From positions 1 through 5,423 of the forward strand of contig CANEWV010000139.1 in the NCBI GenBank assembly GCA_947442905.1: DNA of 5,423 nucleotides, in the 5' to 3' direction. The position numbers were made by a program, and so were the translations under genes. This document shows positions 1-5,423 of this stretch, piece by piece; the first letter of the stretch is position 1, and each line of letters opens with the position of its first letter. The stretch comes from Chitinophagaceae bacterium (GTDB lineage: Bacteria; Bacteroidota; Bacteroidia; Chitinophagales; Chitinophagaceae). Under the pieces are notes generated by a model. It searched no databases, was not told the DNA's origin, and worked only from the letters and a program-made list of their open reading frames with translations.

Positions 1-1289
1 AAACGGCTGGTGCCGAGGTGAATGAAAATGAAGTGGACGCATTACTATCAAGACCGGAAATTTATTATTTATCTGAAATGATGAATTTTCCGGGCGTACT
101 ACATAGCGATCCGGTAGTGATGGCAAAAATAAAATCGGCACAAAAACACAATAAGCCAGTAGATGGTCATGCACCCGGATTAAGTGGCGAGGCTGCAAAA
201 AAATATATTGATGCCGGTATCAGTACCGATCATGAATGTTTTACCATCGAAGAAGCTTTAGAAAAATTAGAATACGGTATGCACATTTTAATTAGAGAAG
301 GAAGTGCTGCCAAAAATTTTGAAGCCCTCTATTCAATTATTGATACGCATACAAACAAAGTGATGTTATGCAGTGATGACAAACATCCAGATAGTTTAGC
401 TGCAGGTCATATCAATACCATTTGCGCAAGAGCGGTAGCAAAAGGACTTGATCTTTTTAATATTTTGCAAACCGCATGTATCAATCCAGTAAAGCATTAC
501 AAGCTTCCAGTAGGTTTATTAAACCCGGCTGATCCCGCCGATTTTATTTTGGTAAAAGACCTTGTACATTTTGAAGTAAGTAGTACGTATATTAACGGCG
601 AATTAGTTGCTGAGAATGGCATTTCAAAAATTAATAGTGTCCCTACAACAGCTATTAATAATTTTGATTGCGAAAAAATTAAACCTGCAACATTAGTAGT
701 TCCAGAAAATGAGTACCCCAATAAAAACGGTCTTATTCCTGTTATTGAAGCGCTCGATGGGCAACTCATTACGAACAAATTAATGCTTAGCGGCACTTTA
801 CAAAATGGCAACTGGGTAACGGATACCACAAATGATATTTTAAAAATAGTAGTAGTCAATAGATACCATCCGGCTCCCATTGCAAAAGCATTTATCAAAA
901 ATTTTGGTTGTACAAAAGGCGCTATTGCATCGAGTGTAGCACACGATAGCCATAACATTGTTGCGGTGGGTGTAGATGATGAAAGTATTACAGCTGCCAT
1001 CAATTTGGTGATTGAAGCAGGAGGTGGTGTGAGTGTCTTTACTGGAGCAATGGAAACAGATTCGAGCAAAGTACTACCACTTCCGGTAGCGGGTTTAATG
1101 AGCGCCGCCGATGGCTTTGAAGTTGCCGCTATGTATACCGAAATAGACTTAGAAGCCAAAGCCCTAGGATCCTTACTAGTGGCGCCTTTTATGACACTTA
1201 GTTTTATGGCATTACTGGTGATTCCACATTTAAAACTGAGCGATAAAGGCCTATTTAATGGCGACGATTTTAATTTTGACATATTTTAA
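1..1289 (+). CDS. ade: Adenine deaminase, 5'-truncated by window edge
   Basis: Adenine deaminase (amidohydrolase superfamily) hydrolyses adenine to hypoxanthine and ammonia in cytosolic purine salvage. The frame is open from base 3 with no stop, so the GTG at 18 is internal and the true start lies upstream. About 428 residues are visible; the family is usually about 550-600 long, so the N-terminal part carrying the HxH metal site is missing. Numbering from the GTG, visible catalytic-domain signatures are AEMMN-like SEMMNFPGV (19-27), the DGHAPGL metal-site histidine (H51), DHE with H72, IREGSAAKN (92-100) and CSDD (118-121), whose aspartate is the expected metal ligand. The C-terminal domain typical of this family follows: [13 protein letters not shown] (301-313), [10 protein letters not shown] (353-362) and a PFMTLSF tail. 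Family assignment is confident. The gene precedes upp by 21 bases, which fits a nucleobase-salvage pairing. Confidence 0.95.
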   Translation, partial: TAGAEVNENEVDALLSRPEIYYLSEMMNFPGVLHSDPVVMAKIKSAQKHNKPVDGHAPGLSGEAAKKYIDAGISTDHECFTIEEALEKLEYGMHILIREGSAAKNFEALYSIIDTHTNKVMLCSDDKHPDSLAAGHINTICARAVAKGLDLFNILQTACINPVKHYKLPVGLLNPADPADFILVKDLVHFEVSSTYINGELVAENGISKINSVPTTAINNFDCEKIKPATLVVPENEYPNKNGLIPVIEALDGQLITNKLMLSGTLQNGNWVTDTTNDILKIVVVNRYHPAPIAKAFIKNFGCTKGAIASSVAHDSHNIVAVGVDDESITAAINLVIEAGGGVSVFTGAMETDSSKVLPLPVAGLMSAADGFEVAAMYTEIDLEAKALGSLLVAPFMTLSFMALLVIPHLKLSDKGLFNGDDFNFDIF

Positions 1290-1306
1290 GCTTTCAAATA
1301 CCTTTG
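1276..1306 (+). promoter_or_regulatory. Bacteroidota-type promoter for upp
   Basis: A TTG at 1276-1278 (-33 element) is followed, after exactly 20 bases, by TACCTTTG at 1299-1306, a perfect match to the Bacteroidota -7 consensus TAnnTTTG. The -33 element lies inside the last codons of the adenine deaminase gene. With the usual geometry, transcription would begin around 1310-1314, essentially on the upp ATG at 1311. This would let upp be transcribed independently of the gene upstream. The match is read directly from the sequence; promoter activity is inferred. Confidence 0.7.
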
Positions 1307-1310
1307 ACCC

Positions 1311-1964
1311 ATGGTAGTAAATTTAAGTGCAGCACATAGTTTGGTAAGCAATTGGATTGCTGAATTAAGAGATGTCAACGTACAAAACGACCGCATGCGT
1401 TTTAGAAGAAACCTAGAACGTATTGGAGAAATTGCTGCCTACGAAATCAGTAAAGAACTACCATCTATAGTAGTAGAAACAAAAACACCCCTTGGTACGC
1501 ACCAGAGCAAAGTGCTTGCACAGCAACCCGTGCTTGCAACAATTTTAAGAGCTGGCCTTCCCATGCATAATGGCCTACTTAATTATTTTGATAAGGCAGA
1601 CAACTCTTTTATTTCGGCATACCGCAAACACCACCCGGATGGTAGTTTCGAAATTTGTTTAGAATACATGAGTTGCCCCTCACTTGATAACCGCATTGTT
1701 ATTATTGCAGACCCTATGCTTGCAACAGGCGCTTCCATTATTAAAACCATTGAGCACATGAAAAGCGAAGGTAACCCTGCAGCTTTTTATGTGGTAGTAG
1801 CCATTGCCAGTAGCGTTGGTATTGCAGCCATCGAAGCTGCCTGCGGTACAAATGTTAAAATTTGGTGCGGCGATATTGATGATGAGCTTACTGCAAAGGG
1901 ATACATTGTTCCAGGGCTTGGCGACGCAGGCGATTTAGCATTTGGCACCAAAAGTCAGGCCTAA
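1311..1964 (+). CDS. upp: Uracil phosphoribosyltransferase
   Basis: Upp converts uracil and PRPP to UMP and pyrophosphate, the cytosolic pyrimidine-salvage step. The 217-residue product matches the family's usual 205-220 length. Signatures seen are an N-terminal RDVNVQNDRMRFRRNLERIG block (20-39), LRAGLPM (79-85), the PRPP-binding loop ADPMLATGAS (133-142) and the C-terminal uracil-site segment YIVPGLGDAGDLAFGT (198-213). The ATG at 1311 is chosen because the conserved N-terminal block begins soon after it and the only other early methionine (M29) lies inside that block. There is no Shine-Dalgarno sequence. A strong TTG-N20-TAnnTTTG promoter ends four bases before the ATG, so the mRNA may have almost no leader. 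It follows the adenine deaminase gene by 21 bases, consistent with a salvage cluster, though its own promoter suggests separate control. Confidence 0.96.
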   Translation: MVVNLSAAHSLVSNWIAELRDVNVQNDRMRFRRNLERIGEIAAYEISKELPSIVVETKTPLGTHQSKVLAQQPVLATILRAGLPMHNGLLNYFDKADNSFISAYRKHHPDGSFEICLEYMSCPSLDNRIVIIADPMLATGASIIKTIEHMKSEGNPAAFYVVVAIASSVGIAAIEAACGTNVKIWCGDIDDELTAKGYIVPGLGDAGDLAFGTKSQA

Positions 1965-1981
1965 GAATTAATTGTTTACGT

Positions 1982-1988
1982 TAACTTG
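1982..1988 (+). promoter_or_regulatory. Weak candidate -7 element before PorP-like gene
   Basis: TAACTTG sits in the 32-base gap before the TTG start at 1997. It resembles TAnnTTTG but is one T short, and no TTG lies at the proper -33 distance. It is part of a GTTAACTT octamer (1980-1987) that recurs upstream of the next gene at 3020-3027. It is a possible promoter only; read-through from upp is the alternative. Confidence 0.3.
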
Positions 1989-1996
1989 CAGATACA

Positions 1997-3010
1997 TTGC
2001 GGTACGTAATTTTCATATCAATTGTTTGTTGTTCCTGTTTTTCGCTTACCTCCGTAAGCGCGCAGGATCCCCATTTTTCGCAATTTTTTGCATCACCACT
2101 TACCATCAACCCAGCATTCACTGGAAAATTTGATGGGAATTATAGAATTGCATCCAACCACCGTAACCAGTGGCCAACCATTAATAACGCATTTATAACC
2201 ACTACTGGATCATTTGATGCCAAACTGTTGCAAAAAAGTTTGAACGAAAATGATAGTTGGGGCATTGGCTTTACAGGTTATTCCGACAACCATGCAAATG
2301 GTGCACTAAAATTTAATTACGCCAGTTTTTCTACCGCTTACCACAAAGGTGTTGATGAAGACAACAATACACAAATTGGTTTTGGCTTTCAAATAACGCA
2401 GGCGAATATGCTGGTGAATACCAATCAAATTAAATTTGAAGACCAATTAACAAACGCTGGCTTTACAGGTATCACTACCGAATTATTTAGCGCTCCATCG
2501 CTTACTGCAAATTATACAACAGTTAATGCGGGGCTATTACTCAACGGAACTATAGGTGAACAAAATAATTATTACATAGGGCTTAGTATGTACCACCTGA
2601 ATAGACCTAAACAATCATTTTTAGGCGCCAATTATAGTGTAAGTCCACGTTTTACGGTACATGGAGGTGGTTATTTTTATATGGGAACTAATGCCACCCT
2701 GCATGTTAGCGCTATTCACCAAATGCAAGGCGGTACGCAAGAAACCATTATGGGTGGTGCACTACAAATAAGTAGCGATCCAGAAAATGACCGAGCTCCT
2801 AGTATTTATATTGGCAGCTGGATGCGTTTAAAAGACGCCATCATCCCTTATGTAGGGATCGAATTCAATGATTTTAGAATTGGTGCTACCTATGACATCA
2901 ATAATAGCTTATTAAAAACGGCATCTCAAAAAATGGGGGGCATCGAATTTTCACTTATTTATACCAGAAGACCCAGAACAGATAAACCCATTATTTGTCC
3001 GAAGTTTTAA
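1997..3010 (+). CDS. PorP/SprF-family type IX secretion-associated outer-membrane protein
   Basis: A 337-residue member of the PorP/SprF family, predicted outer-membrane beta-barrel proteins of Bacteroidota. Founding members take part in type IX secretion and gliding; many paralogues pair with a large secreted adhesin or surface protein. Visible features are a signal peptide of about 22 residues (hydrophobic segment 4-20, likely cleavage after VSA, before QDP), the family's N-terminal signature DPHFSQFF...SPL..NPAFTG (24-43), alternating aromatic/polar strands throughout, and a C-terminal GGIEFSLIY strand ending in CPKF. The start is TTG at 1997: an in-frame stop at 1982 leaves no upstream ATG, and the next methionine is far past the signal peptide. 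Several cysteines (11, 12, 14) lie in the signal region, but no good lipobox is formed. No other secretion gene is adjacent, so its partner is unknown. Family is confident; specific role is not. Confidence 0.9.
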   Translation: MRYVIFISIVCCSCFSLTSVSAQDPHFSQFFASPLTINPAFTGKFDGNYRIASNHRNQWPTINNAFITTTGSFDAKLLQKSLNENDSWGIGFTGYSDNHANGALKFNYASFSTAYHKGVDEDNNTQIGFGFQITQANMLVNTNQIKFEDQLTNAGFTGITTELFSAPSLTANYTTVNAGLLLNGTIGEQNNYYIGLSMYHLNRPKQSFLGANYSVSPRFTVHGGGYFYMGTNATLHVSAIHQMQGGTQETIMGGALQISSDPENDRAPSIYIGSWMRLKDAIIPYVGIEFNDFRIGATYDINNSLLKTASQKMGGIEFSLIYTRRPRTDKPIICPKF

Positions 3011-3021
3011 TTGTAGTTGGT

Positions 3022-3029
3022 TAACTTTA
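3022..3029 (+). promoter_or_regulatory. Candidate -7 element before EI24-family gene
   Basis: TAACTTTA matches TAnnTTTG at all fixed positions but the last and lies 16 bases before the TTG start at 3046. The nearest upstream TTG (2995-2997) is 24 bases away, longer than the usual 19-21, so the -33 element is doubtful. It would give a leader of roughly 10 bases. Confidence 0.4.
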
Positions 3030-3045
3030 CAATAAACAATCTCTA

Positions 3046-3807
3046 TTGCTTAAAGACCTTATCATAGCATTTGTTTCCTACATTAAAGCCCACCAGTTTA
3101 TCGTAAAACATAAACTCTGGAAATGGATTTTAATTCCAGGTATTATCTATACCGTACTCTTTTTTGTGGCACTCAATTTATTTACCAGCACGGCAAGTGA
3201 TTTTATTGTTTGGATGACATTAAAATCGGGTCTAAAAGCCTGGATGGATAGCCTTACCAACAGTTTTGCCGGATTTTTATTTGTGGTGGGTAGCACCCTG
3301 GTTTGGTTCATGATTTTACTTTTTTACTTCTCGCTATTCAAATATTTATTTTTAATTGTAGGCGCTCCACTATTTGCATATTTATCTGAAAAAACAGCTA
3401 ACATTTTAGAAGGGAAAGAATACCCATTTGTATTTAAAACCTTTATTAAGCAGGCCATAAGAGGCATGTATATCGCAGTAAGAAACAGTTTATGGCAAAC
3501 CGTATACCTACTTACCATTTTAATTATTTGCCTCATTCCAATTGTTGGTTGGTTTACGCCTTTTATGGTGCTACTTATTGAATGTTATTACTTAGGATTT
3601 TCTATGCTCGATTATAGTATGGAAAGAAAAAATAAAACAGCACAAGAAAGCATCTTTTTTATAGGTAGCAATAAAGGCCTTGCCATTGGCAATGGAATTA
3701 TATTTTATATGCTTCATTTTATTCCAGTTATTGGTTGGTTATTTGCGCCATGCTATGCTGTAATTGCTGCCACCCTTAGCTTGGACCCTAAAAAACAAAT
3801 TGAATAA
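3046..3807 (+). CDS. EI24/CysZ-family integral inner-membrane protein
   Basis: A 253-residue, strongly hydrophobic protein resembling the EI24 domain family, which includes the bacterial sulfate permease CysZ. Long apolar stretches lie at about 27-46, 74-113 (probably two segments), 150-185 and 214-245. Family-like features are an amphipathic N-terminus leading to HKLWKWILIPG (22-32), a central soluble stretch (114-148), the LDYSMERK turn (188-195) and a C-terminal IPVIGWLFAP segment. Two IPxxGW motifs (164-169 and 226-231) sit in the last two hydrophobic regions. The start is TTG at 3046: an in-frame stop at 3022 excludes ATG upstream, and the next methionine (57) would remove the first membrane segment. 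Its stop overlaps the next gene's ATG by one base (TAATG), so the two are co-transcribed. Sulfate transport is possible by family, but no cys genes are nearby, so the substrate is not assigned. Confidence 0.8.
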   Translation: MLKDLIIAFVSYIKAHQFIVKHKLWKWILIPGIIYTVLFFVALNLFTSTASDFIVWMTLKSGLKAWMDSLTNSFAGFLFVVGSTLVWFMILLFYFSLFKYLFLIVGAPLFAYLSEKTANILEGKEYPFVFKTFIKQAIRGMYIAVRNSLWQTVYLLTILIICLIPIVGWFTPFMVLLIECYYLGFSMLDYSMERKNKTAQESIFFIGSNKGLAIGNGIIFYMLHFIPVIGWLFAPCYAVIAATLSLDPKKQIE

Positions 3808-4508
3808 TGGCCGTAGGAAAAGTTATTTTAATACCTACCGTTTTACATGAAGATGCAGACAATAGCATTCCTTCTTATGTTATTGAGCAGGCCAAATTAT
3901 GTGATGCCTATTTTGTAGAAAATGAAAAAACAGCGCGCAGGTATTTAAAAAAATATTGGCGTGAAATGGTTATTGACAATTACCAGTGGCGTACCATTCA
4001 TAAGGCAGAAGTTGCTGTAGTGACTGAGTTTATAAGTCTATTAAAGCAAGGAAAAAATATTGGCATCATTAGTGAAGCAGGATGCCCTGGTGTAGCGGAT
4101 CCTGGCCAAATACTCGTAGCTGCAGCCCAGGAAAAAGGATTTGAAGTTTGCCCACTGGTAGGGCCCAATTCTATTTTACTAGCACTGATGGCGAGTGGTA
4201 TGAATGGACAAAGTTTTAGTTTTCATGGCTACCTCCCTATCGATTCGTTGGAAAAGAAAAAAGCCATTGCACAATTAGAACAAGATTCACATAAAAAAAA
4301 CACAGCGCAAATTTTTATTGAAACACCATATAGGAACAATCAGCTTATTAAAGACTTGTTACAATATTGCCATCCGCAAACAAAAATTTGTATTGCCGTA
4401 GATATAACCGCACCAACGCAGTGGATTAAAACCAAAACGGTTGCGCAGTGGAAAAAAGAAACGGTAGACATACATAAACGCCTCGCTATATTTTTACTAC
4501 AAGCCTAA
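3807..4508 (+). CDS. RsmI-like SAM-dependent methyltransferase (tetrapyrrole methylase fold), short form
   Basis: A 233-residue protein of the tetrapyrrole-methylase superfamily, closest in motifs to RsmI, which 2'-O-methylates C1402 of 16S rRNA. Corresponding motifs are SEAGCPGVADPG (89-100; RsmI has a SDAGTPxISDPG-like form), LVGPNSILLALMASGMNGQ (117-135), FHGYLP (139-144) and FIETPYR (170-176; RsmI has FYEAPHR). The N-terminal motif, normally like ATPIGNLGD in RsmI, is replaced by IPTVLHEDA (9-17), and the protein is about 50 residues shorter than typical RsmI, ending after the catalytic fold. Shorter RsmI-like proteins occur in Bacteroidota beside a genuine RsmI, so this is more likely a paralogue than RsmI itself; its substrate is unknown. 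The ATG at 3807 overlaps the upstream stop by one base and has no Shine-Dalgarno sequence. Confidence 0.85.
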   Translation: MAVGKVILIPTVLHEDADNSIPSYVIEQAKLCDAYFVENEKTARRYLKKYWREMVIDNYQWRTIHKAEVAVVTEFISLLKQGKNIGIISEAGCPGVADPGQILVAAAQEKGFEVCPLVGPNSILLALMASGMNGQSFSFHGYLPIDSLEKKKAIAQLEQDSHKKNTAQIFIETPYRNNQLIKDLLQYCHPQTKICIAVDITAPTQWIKTKTVAQWKKETVDIHKRLAIFLLQA

Positions 4509-4533
4509 GCGCACTGCGTTGTAATAGCCTAGA

Positions 4534-5423
4534 TTAAAATCCGTATTTATCTACAAGGAAAATAAGTCCAGCTATATTTACAGCACCTAAAAGCAACTCA
4601 CGCTTGTTTACGTTTTCAAACACATCGGAACGTGCATGGTGTACATCAAAATAACGCTGTGAATCCGGCAAAAAACCACAAAGTGGTGTATTTAAATTTC
4701 TATTCAGCGGACCAATATCTGCACCGCCACCAATATCATCCATACTTGAGGTGCCGTAAGGTTTTAATAGTGGTAGCCAGCGCTGAGCGGCTGCGATTTT
4801 TTCTGGAGCAGCCGTAAAACTAAAACCACGGGGTGTAAAACCACCTTCATCACTCTCTAAAGCAAAAATGTGTTTTTCATTTTTTTCTTTTGCAGCAGCA
4901 GCGTAGGCCGTTCCACCTCGTAAACCATTTTCTTCATTGGCAAAAAGTACAAAACGAATAGTACGCTTTGGCTGGTAACCAACTGCTAAAAATGCACGCA
5001 TCACTTCTATGGTATGCACCACACCAGCGCCATCATCATGTGCACCTTCATTAACATCCCAACTATCTAGGTGCCCACCAATGGTAATAATTTCATTTGG
5101 AAATTGAGACCCTTTTATTTCTGCAATAATATTATGCCCTGTCGTATCTGGTAAAAATTTACCGTGCGTGGCCATACTCACTTTTACCGTACTCGATTGC
5201 TTAGCAAGAGACCATAAATAATCCGCGTCGCGCGGACCCACTGCCTGTGCCGGAATTTTTGGAAAAGAATCGTTGTAAGCCATACCACCTGTATGTGGAT
5301 CGTTGGCGGTAGAACTAGTAAGTGAACGAATAATGCATCCTACTGCGCCATATTTTGCTGCCTGGCTGGCTCCGTTTCTTCGATACTGCCCGGCCTTACC
5401 ATAGGCTTCAAAGGTTTTTACAA
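4534..5423 (-). CDS. M28-family metallopeptidase, carboxypeptidase Q-like, 5'-truncated by window edge
   Basis: A di-zinc exopeptidase of family M28 resembling carboxypeptidase Q, which releases residues from short peptides, usually outside the cytoplasm. The frame runs without a stop to base 5421, so the ATG at 5283 is internal: 46 further residues are coded upstream of it, including YRRNGASQAAKYGAVGCIIR and PHTGG, which belong to the PA-like region that comes before the catalytic part. About 295 residues are visible of an expected 450 or more; any signal peptide is outside the window. Numbering from that ATG, the metal and catalytic residues are present: GGHLDSWD (H71, D73), HDDGAG (D83), NEEN (catalytic E117 and ligand E118), ESDEG (D145) and HHARSD (H215/H216). 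All expected ligands are intact, so the enzyme is probably active. It converges on the RsmI-like gene with a 25-base gap. Confidence 0.92.
   Translation of the reverse strand, partial: VKTFEAYGKAGQYRRNGASQAAKYGAVGCIIRSLTSSTANDPHTGGMAYNDSFPKIPAQAVGPRDADYLWSLAKQSSTVKVSMATHGKFLPDTTGHNIIAEIKGSQFPNEIITIGGHLDSWDVNEGAHDDGAGVVHTIEVMRAFLAVGYQPKRTIRFVLFANEENGLRGGTAYAAAAKEKNEKHIFALESDEGGFTPRGFSFTAAPEKIAAAQRWLPLLKPYGTSSMDDIGGGADIGPLNRNLNTPLCGFLPDSQRYFDVHHARSDVFENVNKRELLLGAVNIAGLIFLVDKYGF

Noticed and set aside
1163..1186. Cluster of AvrII, BamHI, SpeI and KasI recognition sites resembling a cloning linker
   Set aside because: The frame continues unbroken through it into the conserved PFMTLSF tail of adenine deaminase, so the sites are ordinary coding sequence and occur by chance.
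497..1282. Open frame of 261 codons on the - strand opposite the adenine deaminase gene
   Set aside because: The + strand frame has clear adenine deaminase motifs across the same stretch; the antisense translation has no recognisable domain and is rich in S, P, T and A as expected for a shadow frame.
3324..3536. 70-codon - strand frame inside the EI24-family gene
   Set aside because: Shadow of a well-supported membrane protein gene, with no own start signal or recognisable motif.
4508..4520. Small hairpin in the convergent gap (5 pairs with one G-T, 3-base loop) as a bidirectional terminator
   Set aside because: The stem is short and includes a wobble pair, and no T-run follows on either strand. 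A terminator is expected somewhere here but cannot be supported by this.
4632..4817. 61-codon + strand frame inside the peptidase gene
   Set aside because: Lies opposite conserved M28 catalytic-domain sequence; no independent evidence for it.
5281..5283. ATG at 5283 (- strand) as the start of the peptidase
   Set aside because: The frame is open for 46 more codons to the window edge, and those codons encode family-conserved sequence such as PHTGG; the real start is outside the window.

Overview
The window looks like ordinary chromosomal DNA from a member of the Bacteroidota, probably a Chitinophagaceae-like lineage. Three things support this: a PorP/SprF-family outer-membrane protein (a type IX secretion/gliding family restricted to this phylum), Bacteroidota-style promoters (TTG, about 20 bases, TAnnTTTG) with no Shine-Dalgarno sequences, and a moderately AT-rich composition. 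The family-level placement is an impression from the proteins, not a demonstrated result.

Layout: five genes lie head-to-tail on the + strand with very short gaps, and a sixth converges on them from the - strand. (1) 1-1289: adenine deaminase, cut off at its N-terminus by the window edge. (2) 1311-1964: uracil phosphoribosyltransferase (upp), with a near-consensus promoter that ends four bases before its ATG. (3) 1997-3010: PorP/SprF-like protein, exported, starting at TTG. (4) 3046-3807: EI24/CysZ-family inner-membrane protein, also starting at TTG. (5) 3807-4508: a short RsmI-like SAM-dependent methyltransferase that overlaps gene 4 by one base. (6) 4534-5423, - strand: an M28-family metallopeptidase resembling carboxypeptidase Q, cut off at its N-terminus by the right edge of the window. 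No intergenic gap exceeds 35 bases.

How they work together: adenine deaminase and Upp both salvage free nucleobases (adenine to hypoxanthine, uracil to UMP), so their adjacency makes metabolic sense. The EI24 and RsmI-like genes are almost certainly co-transcribed and perhaps translationally coupled, but no shared pathway is evident. The PorP-like gene has no other type IX secretion gene beside it here. The peptidase belongs to a separate, oppositely directed transcription unit.

I found no mobile element, CRISPR array, RNA gene or clearly new system. The points most worth checking are small ones: a promoter that predicts a leaderless upp mRNA, two consecutive TTG starts behind the same GTTAACTT octamer, a duplicated IPxxGW motif in the EI24 protein, and a divergent short RsmI paralogue.
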